Part shown: piece by piece, positions 1 through 9,944 of the stretch
How the letters are laid out: every line of letters begins with the position of its first letter
Position numbering within the stretch: the stretch's first letter is position 1
NCBI GenBank assembly: GCA_902596665.1
Contig: CACJUN010000001.1
Span: 257,680 to 321,679, forward strand
Reading direction: 5' to 3'
DNA length: 64,000 bases
Origin: an uncultured SAR86 cluster bacterium
GTDB taxonomy: Bacteria > Pseudomonadota > Gammaproteobacteria > Magnimaribacterales > AG-339-G14
Position numbers and translations under genes: made by a program
Notes under the pieces: generated by a model
What the model was told of the DNA's origin: nothing
Database searches by the model: none
What the model saw: only the letters and a program-made list of their open reading frames with translations

Positions 1-405
1 AATACAACTTTTGGAATTTTTGGTCTCTTTGATGTTGCTACTCCAATGGGATTTGATAAGAACGATGAAGATTTTGGACAGACACTAGGAAAATGGGGTG
101 TTGAACCTGGTCCTTATATAGTTTTACCTTTTCTAGGTCCAACCACTGTGAGGGATGGTTTATCCAGAGGAATAGATTCTGTCATATCTCCTTTAGCTGT
201 AGCTGATGATCATCCAACTACATCAGGTTTATTGACTGGATTAAATATCCTTAATCAAACAACTGTTTTACTTGAGCTAGATAATTTTGTCAGCGGAGAT
301 AAATACATATTTTTCAGAGACGCATACTTACAGCGTAGAAAATATGAAATCAGTGACGGAGAAATTGATGCTGATGATTTCGTTGATGAATTTGAAGATT
401 TTTAA
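1..405 (+). CDS. mlaA: MlaA/VacJ family phospholipid-transport lipoprotein, C-terminal part (5' end outside window)
   Basis: Frame is open from base 1 (NTTFGIFGLFDVATPMGF...DFGQTLGKWGVEPGPYIVLPFLGPTTVRDGLSRGID), the conserved MlaA C-terminal signature. Confidence 0.9.
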   Translation, partial: NTTFGIFGLFDVATPMGFDKNDEDFGQTLGKWGVEPGPYIVLPFLGPTTVRDGLSRGIDSVISPLAVADDHPTTSGLLTGLNILNQTTVLLELDNFVSGDKYIFFRDAYLQRRKYEISDGEIDADDFVDEFEDF

Positions 406-1643
406 TCTTCGAAGGCTCCATAGACCATAGCTTGCATTTGTCCTCTGAACGGAAAAGTTGTTGAGGGCCTTAATTGAGTCATAAAAATACCTAACAAACT
501 CTCCTTCGGATCTATCCAGAAGAAGGTACTTGCCATTCCACCCCAATTATATGACCCAGCAGTTCCAGAGATTTGTGTGGCAGCTTGATCGACGGTTACA
601 GCCATACTCAAACCATAACCCATTCCTTGGTAACGTACCTCAGAAAATCCTCCTCCAGCATTCATGTCTAACAAAGTTTTATTGTCCGGAAGGTGATTCA
701 TAGTCATCAACTCAACAGTTTTTCTTGAGAGTATTCTTTTGCCATTTAATTCACCACCATTTAAAAGCATCTGACTGAACAAAAAATAATCTTCTATGGT
801 AGATGCGAGACCACTCCCACCACCTTTATAAACTTTATCTATTAACATGTTGCTTTCATTTCCAGAGGGATCATCTAAGACTAATTTTTTTTCTGGTGTT
901 CTCCAGTACAAAGCTGTCAATCTATCTGCATCCTTTTTAGGCACAATAAATCCTGTATCCTTCATACCTAAGGGATCAAATATGTTTTCTTTAAAGTAAT
1001 CATCTATTTTCTCCCCTGATATAACTTCAACAATTCTTGCGCAAACATCTATGGAAACGCTGTAAAGCCAGCCTTCGCCAGGCGAAAATTGAAGAGGAAG
1101 GGTAGCTAAAGTTTCGCATACTTCTTTTAAATCCAGAGAACGTCTTTCTCTGTCTGGCAGTAATTCGTCAAATACATGTCTGTAGGCACTATCTAAGTGA
1201 TTTTCAAAATTAATTGAATAGCTGAGACCAGAGGTATGGGTTAATAAATCTCGGATGGTCATTTCTCTGTTCACTGGTCTGGTATCAAAAGCTGGATAGA
1301 TTCCACTTATATAAACTGATTGATTTTTAAATTCAGGAAGAAATTTACTAACTGGGTCTGCCAGATGAAAGTAACCTTTTTCATATAACTGCATTAAGGC
1401 AACACCAGTTACAGGTTTCGTCATTGAATAGATTCTAAAAATCGAGTCATCTTCCATCTTAAGATTTTGTTCAATATCTCTTAAACCTTGAGAGTGACAA
1501 TGAACAATTTCTCCATTTCTTGCTACTAAGGTTTGCGTTCCAGATATTTTTCCTGATGATATATATCTATCCATGAAAAGTTCATCCATGAATTGGAGTT
1601 TTTCCTTGGATATATTGTGTTTATTTGGATTAACTATCTTCAT
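402..1643 (-). CDS. Serine hydrolase, beta-lactamase (class C/esterase EstB-like) family
   Basis: 413 aa; SxxK motif (IYSMTKPVTG), YSVS Tyr motif, DLLTHTSGLSY. Confidence 0.88.
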   Translation of the reverse strand: MKIVNPNKHNISKEKLQFMDELFMDRYISSGKISGTQTLVARNGEIVHCHSQGLRDIEQNLKMEDDSIFRIYSMTKPVTGVALMQLYEKGYFHLADPVSKFLPEFKNQSVYISGIYPAFDTRPVNREMTIRDLLTHTSGLSYSINFENHLDSAYRHVFDELLPDRERRSLDLKEVCETLATLPLQFSPGEGWLYSVSIDVCARIVEVISGEKIDDYFKENIFDPLGMKDTGFIVPKKDADRLTALYWRTPEKKLVLDDPSGNESNMLIDKVYKGGGSGLASTIEDYFLFSQMLLNGGELNGKRILSRKTVELMTMNHLPDNKTLLDMNAGGGFSEVRYQGMGYGLSMAVTVDQAATQISGTAGSYNWGGMASTFFWIDPKESLLGIFMTQLRPSTTFPFRGQMQAMVYGAFED

Positions 1644-2076
1644 TAGTTTCCTTTTGATTTAATTTTGCGTTTATAAAATCTTTATGATTGAGGTATAGAA
1701 GATCAGCAATTCTTCTTATCAGTTGCTCCTCATGCTTATCCATTTCACCATCTGCAAACGCAATTGCCCAAACTGAATTAAGGACTTCTTTTTTTTGATC
1801 GTAATCAAGTTGATCGTTAAGTATTCTCGTGTGTTCATAAAAAGAAATTGATTCTTTAGACTTAGCAAGAGTTGCATCAACAATTTCTTGTATCTCCTCT
1901 TTTTCAATATCTAATTTACTGAGGGAATTTGCCATTGCTTTTAATTCAGATTCATCAAGTTGATTATCAGCATAAGCAACTTCTATCATTAAAGAGCAGA
2001 TTGATTTTTGAATGCTGCTATCTTTACTTTCTTCTTCAATCTCTTTTGTTTTAAATAAATTTTTGAAAAGTTTCAT
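1630..2076 (-). CDS. TerB-like (tellurite resistance TerB/DjlA N-terminal type) protein
   Basis: 148 aa; two acidic repeats, EVAYADNQLDESEL and AIAFADGEMDKHEEQLI. Confidence 0.75.
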   Translation of the reverse strand: MKLFKNLFKTKEIEEESKDSSIQKSICSLMIEVAYADNQLDESELKAMANSLSKLDIEKEEIQEIVDATLAKSKESISFYEHTRILNDQLDYDQKKEVLNSVWAIAFADGEMDKHEEQLIRRIADLLYLNHKDFINAKLNQKETNEDS

Positions 2077-3032
2077 GCGACTAATAAATGTTTTTTCTTC
2101 AGTATTCTTATTATCTCATCTACGTTCAGGTTATCCGACATAATTATTTGCCTAATCTTTTTTGAATAACTAAAACCTTTAAAAAAATTTACCATATGCC
2201 TTTTGATCAAATAACCTGAAAATCCTAAATTTTGATTCTCTATCAAATATTTTTCCATCATCATTACAAGAGTTTCAATATCAGTTTCTTTGGTTGATTG
2301 ATAAAAAATTTTATCTACTTTTGTTAGTTCATAAGGTTTTTCACAGACGTACCTTCCGTACATCAATCCATCTACCATTTTTAATTTATTTTTATCTTCT
2401 AGAAAGTTAGATAAACCTCCGTTGAGTATTATTTCAATATCTGGAAAATCTTCTTTTAATCGGTAGACTCTTTCATAGTTAAGCGGTGGAATATTTCTAT
2501 TTTCTTTCGGATTTAATCCTTCAAGCATTCCTTTTCTAGCATGCACATACAGAGTTTTTATTCCTGATTGCAAAATGATTTCAATGAAATTATCTAAAGT
2601 TTCTTCAATATCTTGATTATCTACTCCTAATCTAATTTTTGCAGTTATCGGTATATCAGTAGATGCAGTCATAGCAGAAAGACAATCTTTAACTTTAGTT
2701 GGTTCGTACATGAGAAATGCTCCAAAACCTCCTGATTTCACCCTTGGGCTAGGACAACCAACATTCAAATTAATTTCATCGTATTTGTTTTCATTAATTA
2801 TTTTAGTTGCTTCTGCGAGATCCTTTGGTTCACAACCCCCAAGCTGGAAGACAACTGGATTTTCTATATCAGTTTTTTGTATGTACTTATTTATTCGTTT
2901 GTTTTTCAAAAGGGCATTGGAATGCACCATTTCTGTGAATAAAACTGCATGTTTTGAAGCAAACCTACAAAGATTTCTAAAATGCGTATCAGTTCTTCCC
3001 ATCATTGGGGCGATACAAAAGGTTCTATCCAT
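2073..3032 (-). CDS. dusA: tRNA-dihydrouridine(20/20a) synthase
   Basis: 319 aa; CIAPMMGRTDTHFRNLCR, VFQLGG, NLNVGCPSPRV, YVHARKG, ILNGGL. Confidence 0.9.
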   Translation of the reverse strand: MDRTFCIAPMMGRTDTHFRNLCRFASKHAVLFTEMVHSNALLKNKRINKYIQKTDIENPVVFQLGGCEPKDLAEATKIINENKYDEINLNVGCPSPRVKSGGFGAFLMYEPTKVKDCLSAMTASTDIPITAKIRLGVDNQDIEETLDNFIEIILQSGIKTLYVHARKGMLEGLNPKENRNIPPLNYERVYRLKEDFPDIEIILNGGLSNFLEDKNKLKMVDGLMYGRYVCEKPYELTKVDKIFYQSTKETDIETLVMMMEKYLIENQNLGFSGYLIKRHMVNFFKGFSYSKKIRQIIMSDNLNVDEIIRILKKKHLLVA

Positions 3033-4540
3033 TAAAAGTAATAAAAAATTGCTGTTAATCCAACAGAGCTCAATACGATTGTATAAGGAAGAGCCAGCTT
3101 GACCATTCTTAAATAAGACAGACCAATTAGAGGAGCCACTGATGATGTTAGCAAGAAGAGAAAGGCTGCTTGTCCATTTGGAGTAGCAACACTTGGTAAG
3201 TTTGTACCGGTGTTAATCGCAACAGCTAACGCATCAAATTGATCTCTGCTGATTTCTCCAGAATCTAATGCAGCTTTAATTTCGTTGATATAAATAGTAG
3301 CAACAAAAACATTGTCACTAATCATGGATAAAATTCCATTTGCTATAAAAAACAGAGGTGCTTGAAGTTCCACGGCTTGAAGAAACACATAATCAATAAC
3401 AGGCTTAAATAAATGTTGATCGTGTATAACTGCAACCACAGCAAAAAAAACAACCAGTAGGGCTGTGAAAGGAAGAGCTTCCTCGAAGGCTTTTCCTAAT
3501 TCTTTTTCTTCAATGATCCCTGTAAATGAAGTCAAAAGTATAATGATCATCAAACCTATAAGTCCAACAGCAGCAATACTAAATGCCAACGAGAACATGA
3601 GGATTAATCCAACGATTAGTTGAACGAGAAGTTTGGCTTTAACTTGATCTGTTAAGTTAGCTGTTTGATCATCATCAAATGCTTGAAGTATATCTCTGAC
3701 CCTTTCTGGGAGTTGAGCGCCGTATCCAAAAACCTTAAATCTTTCTAAAAATAATGTAGTGAACAAGCCAGCGATTAAAACAGGCATTGAAATTGGAGCC
3801 ATCCTGATAAAAAATTCTATAAAGTCCCATTCGGCAATAGATGCAATAAGAAGATTTTGTGGCTCTCCTACAATAGTACAAACGCCACCAAGAGCTGTTC
3901 CCACGGCTCCATGCATTAGTAAGTTACAAAGAAAGAGTTTAAATTTTTCTAAATTAACTGATTCATTATCATCTAGATGAGAATCATCGTTTAAATTATG
4001 TTCATCTAAATAATCTTTTCCAGATGCCGCTTGGTGGTAAACAGTATAAAAACCAACGGCGACGGATATTAAAACTGCTGTTACGGTTAAGGCATCAAGA
4101 AAAGCTGATAAAAAAGCAGCAGCGAAGACAAAAAGAAGAGATACAGTTGTCTTGTTTTTTACTTTCAACAAAAGCTTAGTAAAAATAAAAAGAAGCAGAT
4201 CTTTCATAAAAAATATTCCAGCAACCATGAACATAAGCAACAGAATTACTTTGAGGTTCAAGGAAATCTCGTAATAAACTTGACTGGTTGTAGTGAGCCC
4301 TAAAATAACTGCCTGCAGTGCTATCAGTCCTCCTGGAGGAAGAGGGTGACACTTAAAAGTCATCGCAAGTGTAAAGATAAATTCCGCAAGAATAACCCAG
4401 CCTAGAATGGTCCCAGCAGGCAAGGACGTTGCAATACAAATGAAGTAAAGAATTGGATTTATAACCAAAAAGGCTAGAATGGTCTGCTTATACCAATCAG
4501 GAGCATGACCAAGAAAGTTCTTAAAAATTGCTGAGGACAT
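3032..4540 (-). CDS. nhaB: Na+/H+ antiporter NhaB
   Basis: 502 aa polytopic membrane protein; [55 protein letters not shown]. Confidence 0.9.
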   Translation of the reverse strand: MSSAIFKNFLGHAPDWYKQTILAFLVINPILYFICIATSLPAGTILGWVILAEFIFTLAMTFKCHPLPPGGLIALQAVILGLTTTSQVYYEISLNLKVILLLMFMVAGIFFMKDLLLFIFTKLLLKVKNKTTVSLLFVFAAAFLSAFLDALTVTAVLISVAVGFYTVYHQAASGKDYLDEHNLNDDSHLDDNESVNLEKFKLFLCNLLMHGAVGTALGGVCTIVGEPQNLLIASIAEWDFIEFFIRMAPISMPVLIAGLFTTLFLERFKVFGYGAQLPERVRDILQAFDDDQTANLTDQVKAKLLVQLIVGLILMFSLAFSIAAVGLIGLMIIILLTSFTGIIEEKELGKAFEEALPFTALLVVFFAVVAVIHDQHLFKPVIDYVFLQAVELQAPLFFIANGILSMISDNVFVATIYINEIKAALDSGEISRDQFDALAVAINTGTNLPSVATPNGQAAFLFLLTSSVAPLIGLSYLRMVKLALPYTIVLSSVGLTAIFYYF

Positions 4541-4551
4541 AGTTTTATTGT

Positions 4552-5373
4552 ATGAATATTTTTACGCCGGCTAATTTTATAGATGATACGTCCAAAGAGT
4601 CAAAGTACTTTCCTGTATATAATTCAAAGTTATTACACTTTTTAAAAGAATCTTCGGTCCGACCAGCTACTGAGGATGAAATGAAATGGTCAGGACTAGA
4701 AGAAAAAAGTAGACACTTTATTGGATATTTAGATGACGCAGCCCTTTATGCTGTCTCTGTCTCAAACGAACAAACAATGATTCCAGATACAACTTTTACT
4801 GATTTAAGAGCTTTATTTCCTGTGATGAATATGCATCTGTTCGAGGCCATCTCTAGAGCATTTCAGATAGTCAACTGGTCAGACTCAAATAAATATTGCG
4901 GCTTTTGCGGATCAGAATTACATCATGATGAAAAAGAAAGGGCTATGAAATGTCATAATTGTCATGCGCCTTTAGTTTATCCAAAAATTTCTCCATGCAT
5001 AATTACTTTAATTCATAAAGATAAAAGCATCTTATTGGCTCACAACAAAAATTTTCCAGTGAATCTTTACAGCACCATTGCTGGCTTTATTGAGGCCGGA
5101 GAAAGCGCCGAAGCTTGCTTAAAGAGAGAAGTTAAAGAAGAAGTTGGAATAGAGGTTCACAATATTAAATATTTTCAAAGTCAGTCTTGGCCTTTCCCGG
5201 GCCAATTAATGCTTGGATATTTTGCTGAATACAAATCTGGAGAGATAACCCCAGATAACGATGAGATAGATGATGCTCAATGGTTTGAAGTTGATAATTT
5301 ACCTAATACCCCTCCACCAGGCGTATCTATTTCAGGAGATTTAATTCAACATTACCTGAATAGTCTTAAATAG
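4552..5373 (+). CDS. nudC: NAD+/NADH diphosphatase (Nudix)
   Basis: 273 aa; zinc ribbon [10 protein letters not shown]...[15 protein letters not shown]; Nudix box [37 protein letters not shown]. Confidence 0.93.
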   Translation: MNIFTPANFIDDTSKESKYFPVYNSKLLHFLKESSVRPATEDEMKWSGLEEKSRHFIGYLDDAALYAVSVSNEQTMIPDTTFTDLRALFPVMNMHLFEAISRAFQIVNWSDSNKYCGFCGSELHHDEKERAMKCHNCHAPLVYPKISPCIITLIHKDKSILLAHNKNFPVNLYSTIAGFIEAGESAEACLKREVKEEVGIEVHNIKYFQSQSWPFPGQLMLGYFAEYKSGEITPDNDEIDDAQWFEVDNLPNTPPPGVSISGDLIQHYLNSLK

Positions 5374-5374
5374 A

Positions 5375-7432
5375 TTATTTATTTCTTGGATCGTTTGAGG
5401 CCCTAATATCGCCGGCATGTTGTGTCTGATCTAAAACTGATTCCTCCTTTTCAACCTTTTTGGGTTCTTCAACTTTCTTAGGTCTGGATAATTTCACTGG
5501 TTTAGTAGCTTTTTTACTAATTTCAGATTTTGATTCCTTGTTAGTTTCTTTAACTTTACTTACAGCTGCATCAGCTTGAAGTTTTGCCTCAGAGTCTTTT
5601 TTTGCAACGGGTTTATTATCTTTTTTTGGTTTTGAGATTTTTTTCTTTGGTGATTCATTTGCTGAATCTTTTTTCGCCGTTGCCTTAGATTTAACCTGTT
5701 CTCTTTTTTGGTTAGACGGTCTTCTCTTTTGATTAGAATTCCTTCTAGCATCTTGTTTAGGCTGATATTTTTTATTTTGAGCTTTTCTAGGATTTCGTTT
5801 TCTTGTATTTTTTGGTTTTTTCTTTCCTTTAGGTTTATTACTTTTAAACAGATTCATCAATTTGGATATCAAACCAGTTTTAGGTCTAGAAGACGGCATC
5901 AGATTAACAGCAGCTTTTTCCTCCTTCCTTGCAACAGGAGAACTTAGTGAATCTTTCTCTAATTGTTCTTGTACGTGAGAACTTGTTTCCTCTTCAATTA
6001 TTTCCCCATCTTTTAATCTAACAACTTCAAATCTTGTATCTGGACGAATGGGATCAGCTATAACAGTTACTTTTAAGTTAGCTCTTGCTTCGATATCGTT
6101 AAGTCTTATTCTTCTCTCATTCAATAAAAGAGCAGACATTGATGGCGATACGATTGCTCTCACTTCTCCTGTATTTTCTTTACTACTTTCTTCTTCGATT
6201 AATCTTAATACAGCGGTTGAGAGGGTATTGATATCTTGTGTCCATCTTTCCTTCAAAGAAGATCTTAGTCTTTGTCTAGAAAGTTCAAGAAGACCGAATC
6301 TTGAAATTCTGCCAATTTGTACTCTCGCTCTATCCGCTGAGAGAGAATTTCTCATTTCATCTTCCACTTTTCTTTTATTTTCAAGATTCATCATGTCAAT
6401 AAAATCAATAACTACCAGACCGCCAATATCTCTGAGTCTCAACTGCCTAGATATTTCTCTCGCTGCTTCAAGATTAGTATGCGTAGCAGTTTCTTCAATA
6501 TCTTTACCTGAAGTTGCTTTTGATGAATTTATGTCTATCGCAACTAAGGCTTCTGCATCATCAATGACTATTGATCCACCAGACTCAAGTTTTACTTCTC
6601 TTTGATAAGCAGTCTCTATTTGAGATTCAATTTGATATCGAGTGAAAAGAGGCAGACTGTTTTCATATCTTTTTATGATATTTGATTGTTCTGGCATAAC
6701 TCTGTCTACAAACTCTATGGCTTGGTCATATGCTTCTTGAGTATCTATCCAAACTTCATCAACGTCTTCCCTAACATAATCTCGGAGAGATCTAATGATT
6801 ACATCACTTTCTTTGTAAATTAAGAAAGGACCATTTTTTTGAAGATTTGCTTCCAAAATTGCATCCCAGACTTTCAATAAATAATCTAAATCCCATTCTA
6901 ATTCAGTTAATTCCTTTCCTTCCCCAGCAGTCCTTACAATTATCCCCATTTCTTCAGGAATGTTCAGAGCAGAAACTTTTTGCTTCAAAGTATCTCTTTC
7001 AGAAGGGTTCAATCTTCTAGAGATGCCTTGAGCTTTTGGGTTGTTCGGCATTAAAACTAAAAATCTTCCTGCCAAACTGACAAAAGTAGTTAACGCAGCA
7101 CCTTTGTTTCCGCGTTCTTCTTTTTCAACTTGAACGATAATTTCTTGATTTTTAGATAGACAATCAGTTATGGATAATCTTCCTTTTTTGTCTTTGGGAT
7201 AAAATTGGGGTGCAACCTCCTTGAAAGGCAGAAAACCGTGTCTATCAGCACCAAAATTGATAAATGCAGCCCCTAAACTTGGTTCCACTCTGGTAACAAT
7301 ACCTTTGTAGATATTTCCCTTCCTTCTAACTTCATTGATGTTTTCAATATCTAAATCATAGAGGGAATCTCCTCTGGTCATAGCAACGCGAAGCTCTTCT
7401 GGTTGAGTAGCATTAATTAACATTCTTTTCAT
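5375..7432 (-). CDS. rne: Ribonuclease E (variant lacking the CPxC Zn-link)
   Basis: 685 aa; MKRMLINATQPEELRVAM, S1 domain, VAIDINSSK and VVIDFIDM catalytic segments, Lys-rich C-terminus with GLISKLMNLFKS. Confidence 0.93.
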   Translation of the reverse strand: MKRMLINATQPEELRVAMTRGDSLYDLDIENINEVRRKGNIYKGIVTRVEPSLGAAFINFGADRHGFLPFKEVAPQFYPKDKKGRLSITDCLSKNQEIIVQVEKEERGNKGAALTTFVSLAGRFLVLMPNNPKAQGISRRLNPSERDTLKQKVSALNIPEEMGIIVRTAGEGKELTELEWDLDYLLKVWDAILEANLQKNGPFLIYKESDVIIRSLRDYVREDVDEVWIDTQEAYDQAIEFVDRVMPEQSNIIKRYENSLPLFTRYQIESQIETAYQREVKLESGGSIVIDDAEALVAIDINSSKATSGKDIEETATHTNLEAAREISRQLRLRDIGGLVVIDFIDMMNLENKRKVEDEMRNSLSADRARVQIGRISRFGLLELSRQRLRSSLKERWTQDINTLSTAVLRLIEEESSKENTGEVRAIVSPSMSALLLNERRIRLNDIEARANLKVTVIADPIRPDTRFEVVRLKDGEIIEEETSSHVQEQLEKDSLSSPVARKEEKAAVNLMPSSRPKTGLISKLMNLFKSNKPKGKKKPKNTRKRNPRKAQNKKYQPKQDARRNSNQKRRPSNQKREQVKSKATAKKDSANESPKKKISKPKKDNKPVAKKDSEAKLQADAAVSKVKETNKESKSEISKKATKPVKLSRPKKVEEPKKVEKEESVLDQTQHAGDIRASNDPRNK

Positions 7433-7599
7433 AAGTACCTCGAAAAAAATGTTTTATAAGTAATTAAAAGTCAGTAATGACTTCAAAAATGTGAGATTTT
7501 CAGGATTTACGCCTACTGACCTGAAAAAATATTAATTGTTCTTATAAAACTCTATTATTTAACATGCAAATAATTCTTTATCTTTGAATAATTTATACG

Positions 7600-7655
7600 T
7601 TTAGGAGATTAAAAATAAAGATAAAGAGCAAAATTGCTATGTTTTATCTCCTAAA
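7600..7655. promoter_or_regulatory. Inverted repeat in the divergent rne/rluC leader, possible structured rne 5'UTR element
   Basis: TTTAGGAGAT (7600-7609) and ATCTCCTAAA (7646-7655) form a perfect 10-bp inverted repeat with a 36-nt loop; a smaller AAGTCA-GTAA-TGACTT repeat lies nearer rne. Confidence 0.5.
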
Positions 7656-7711
7656 AAAGAAGCTAAACTACCACATTAATAGGATATTTAAAAACAATTC
7701 CGCTTAAGAAA

Positions 7712-8623
7712 TTGACAGAAGATAGCTATACAAAAGTTTCCATTGAAGAAATTGGCACAAATTCATCAAATCAAAGAGTAGATAATTTTTTGTTAGGAAA
7801 ATTTAAAGATTTACCTAAATCAAAAATTTATTCAATTATTAGAAAAGGAGAGGTCAGAATAAACGGCTCCAGAGTAAAACCTCATTTTAAACTTTCCTTA
7901 GGCGATAAAATAAGAATTCCCCCCTTATTTTTGAATACAAAATTTAATCAAAGTTCTCCGGAAAAAGGACTTATAGAGGAAATTAAGGGACAAGTAATAT
8001 ATGAGGATGGAGAAATATTAGCAATTAACAAAAAGCATAATTTAGCCGTTCACGGAGGCTCGAGAGTAAGTATTGGATTAATTGAAATTGTCAGAAATTT
8101 TGGAAAGGATTATAGAGACGCTCAACTTGTTCACAGGCTAGATAAAGCAACATCCGGCTGCATCATAGTAGCTAAGAATAAACAAAGCACTCGTCTTTAC
8201 AATTCGTTCATTAGATCCAATCAAATAATTAAAAAATATCATTGCTTAATTCATGGCTCTTGGCCAAAGAAACTTAATAACATAAGACTGCCATTGAAAG
8301 TCAATAAGAACGAAAATTTAAAAAAGACCATCGTTTCTAAAGATGGAAAATATTCAGCAACAAACTTTAAATTGATTAAATCTAATCAATACTTTTCTTT
8401 ACTAGAATGCAGCTTAGAGACAGGTAGAACTCATCAAATTAGAGTGCATACCAGTGCCAGTGGTTTTCCTATAGTAGGAGATTTAAAATATTCCTCAATG
8501 ACCTTAAACAGTGACATTGAGAAAAGAATGTATCTACATTGTTCAAGTTTGAAGATTCTAGAGAAGGATCTGAAAATCACCTGCAAAGTACCAAATTCTT
8601 TTTTTCAACCTTTTGAAGTTTGA
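7712..8623 (+). CDS. rluC: 23S rRNA pseudouridine(955/2504/2580) synthase (TTG start)
   Basis: 303 aa; S4-like N-terminus, HRLDKATSGCIIVAKN, GRTHQIRVH; divergent from rne as in other gammaproteobacteria. Confidence 0.9.
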   Translation: MTEDSYTKVSIEEIGTNSSNQRVDNFLLGKFKDLPKSKIYSIIRKGEVRINGSRVKPHFKLSLGDKIRIPPLFLNTKFNQSSPEKGLIEEIKGQVIYEDGEILAINKKHNLAVHGGSRVSIGLIEIVRNFGKDYRDAQLVHRLDKATSGCIIVAKNKQSTRLYNSFIRSNQIIKKYHCLIHGSWPKKLNNIRLPLKVNKNENLKKTIVSKDGKYSATNFKLIKSNQYFSLLECSLETGRTHQIRVHTSASGFPIVGDLKYSSMTLNSDIEKRMYLHCSSLKILEKDLKITCKVPNSFFQPFEV

Positions 8624-8663
8624 TGAGAAACGAAATTTCATCTAGAATCGCATTCTTTTAATT

Positions 8664-8873
8664 ATGGCAGTACAAAAAAGTAAAGTATCTAGAGCAAGAA
8701 GAGGAGCACGTAGGTCCCACAATGCTTTAAAAAACACAACCTTATCTACCGATCAGGTTTCAGGAGAACGTCATCAGCGTCATGTCATGACTTCAGATGG
8801 TTTTTACAAAGGCAAGAAGGTAATGGAAGTAAAAATCAAAGAAGACACTGAAGAACAAAATACTCCAGAATAA
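8664..8873 (+). CDS. rpmF: 50S ribosomal protein L32
   Basis: [22 protein letters not shown]...[28 protein letters not shown]. Confidence 0.95.
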   Translation: MAVQKSKVSRARRGARRSHNALKNTTLSTDQVSGERHQRHVMTSDGFYKGKKVMEVKIKEDTEEQNTPE

Positions 8874-8880
8874 TTAAGTT

Positions 8881-9615
8881 TTGAATTCTCAATATGTTTT
8901 TGTATCTGGTGCTTCGAGAGGCATTGGTCAAAGCATACTAAAGTTATTTTCTTCCAAAGGGTTTCCTGTGATCGGAACGGCTACTTCTGAGGAAGGCGTT
9001 AATGTTATAGATGGATTTATATCCGAATTATCTGGAGAAGGCTTTGGAATACAACTTGATCTCTCTGATAAGCAATCAATTGAAAATTTATTTGATACTT
9101 TGAAGGAGAAAAACATCAATCCAGAGATTGTCGTCAATAATGCAGGTATAACAAGAGATAATATTTTTCTGAGGATGAAAGATGCAGAGTGGGATGAGGT
9201 AATTCAGGTACATCTTAGTTCTGTTTTCTCATTGCTTAAATTTTTTTCCAAAAAAATGGTGAAAAATAAATCTGGAAGAATTATCAACATCTCATCTACT
9301 TCGGCTGCCATTGGAAATAAGGGGCAAGCTAATTACGCAGCTGCAAAATCAGGTTTAGAAGCATTTTCAAGGTCTTTAGCCAGGGAACTGGCACCGAGGA
9401 ATATAACTGTTAATTGCGTTGCACCAGGTTTCATAGAGACAGATATGATCAAAGGTATGGATGAAGATACTTTAAAGTTTATGTCAGACCAAATTCCTCT
9501 GGGAAGGCTTGGTTCTCCCGAAGATGTAGCTGATTTAATTTATTTTCTATCTTCAGAAGAAGCTAATTACATTACTGGTCAGACCATTCATATAAATGGT
9601 GGACTTTATATGTAG
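8881..9615 (+). CDS. fabG: 3-oxoacyl-ACP reductase (TTG start)
   Basis: 244 aa SDR; GASRGIG, NNAGITRDN, YAAAKSG, followed by acpP. Confidence 0.93.
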   Translation: MNSQYVFVSGASRGIGQSILKLFSSKGFPVIGTATSEEGVNVIDGFISELSGEGFGIQLDLSDKQSIENLFDTLKEKNINPEIVVNNAGITRDNIFLRMKDAEWDEVIQVHLSSVFSLLKFFSKKMVKNKSGRIINISSTSAAIGNKGQANYAAAKSGLEAFSRSLARELAPRNITVNCVAPGFIETDMIKGMDEDTLKFMSDQIPLGRLGSPEDVADLIYFLSSEEANYITGQTIHINGGLYM

Positions 9616-9692
9616 GTTATGTATAAAAAAAATTAAAAAACTTATCTTCTAGGTATATAATTCGACAACTTTTTAACCTTAACGAGGTATTT

Positions 9693-9926
9693 ATGAGCAG
9701 CACACAAGAAAGAGTACAGAGAATTGTTTGCGAACAATTAGGCGTAAGTGAAGAAGAAGTTACTACAACAGCTTCGTTTATAGACGATTTGGGAGCAGAC
9801 TCACTTGATACTGTTGAACTTGTAATGGCTTTTGAAGAGGAATTTGAAATTGAGATTCCTGATGAAGAAGCTGAGAAAATAGCAACTGTTCAAGATGCTA
9901 TCAGTTACATAGAATCTGCATCTTAA
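9693..9926 (+). CDS. acpP: Acyl carrier protein
   Basis: 77 aa; [21 protein letters not shown]. Confidence 0.97.
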   Translation: MSSTQERVQRIVCEQLGVSEEEVTTTASFIDDLGADSLDTVELVMAFEEEFEIEIPDEEAEKIATVQDAISYIESAS

Positions 9927-9944
9927 TTCCATTCACATACACTC

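Noticed and set aside
2710-3102. 130-aa plus-strand ORF antisense to dusA
   Set aside because: No family signature; the opposite strand is clearly dusA.
5560-5751. Lys-rich rne tail considered as a tandem DNA repeat or separate small gene
   Set aside because: Low-complexity Lys/Asn codons in the RNase E disordered tail explain it; no regular repeat unit was seen.
6048-6605. 185-aa plus-strand ORF antisense to rne
   Set aside because: Ser/Leu-rich translation without motifs, fully inside the well-supported rne gene; typical shadow ORF.
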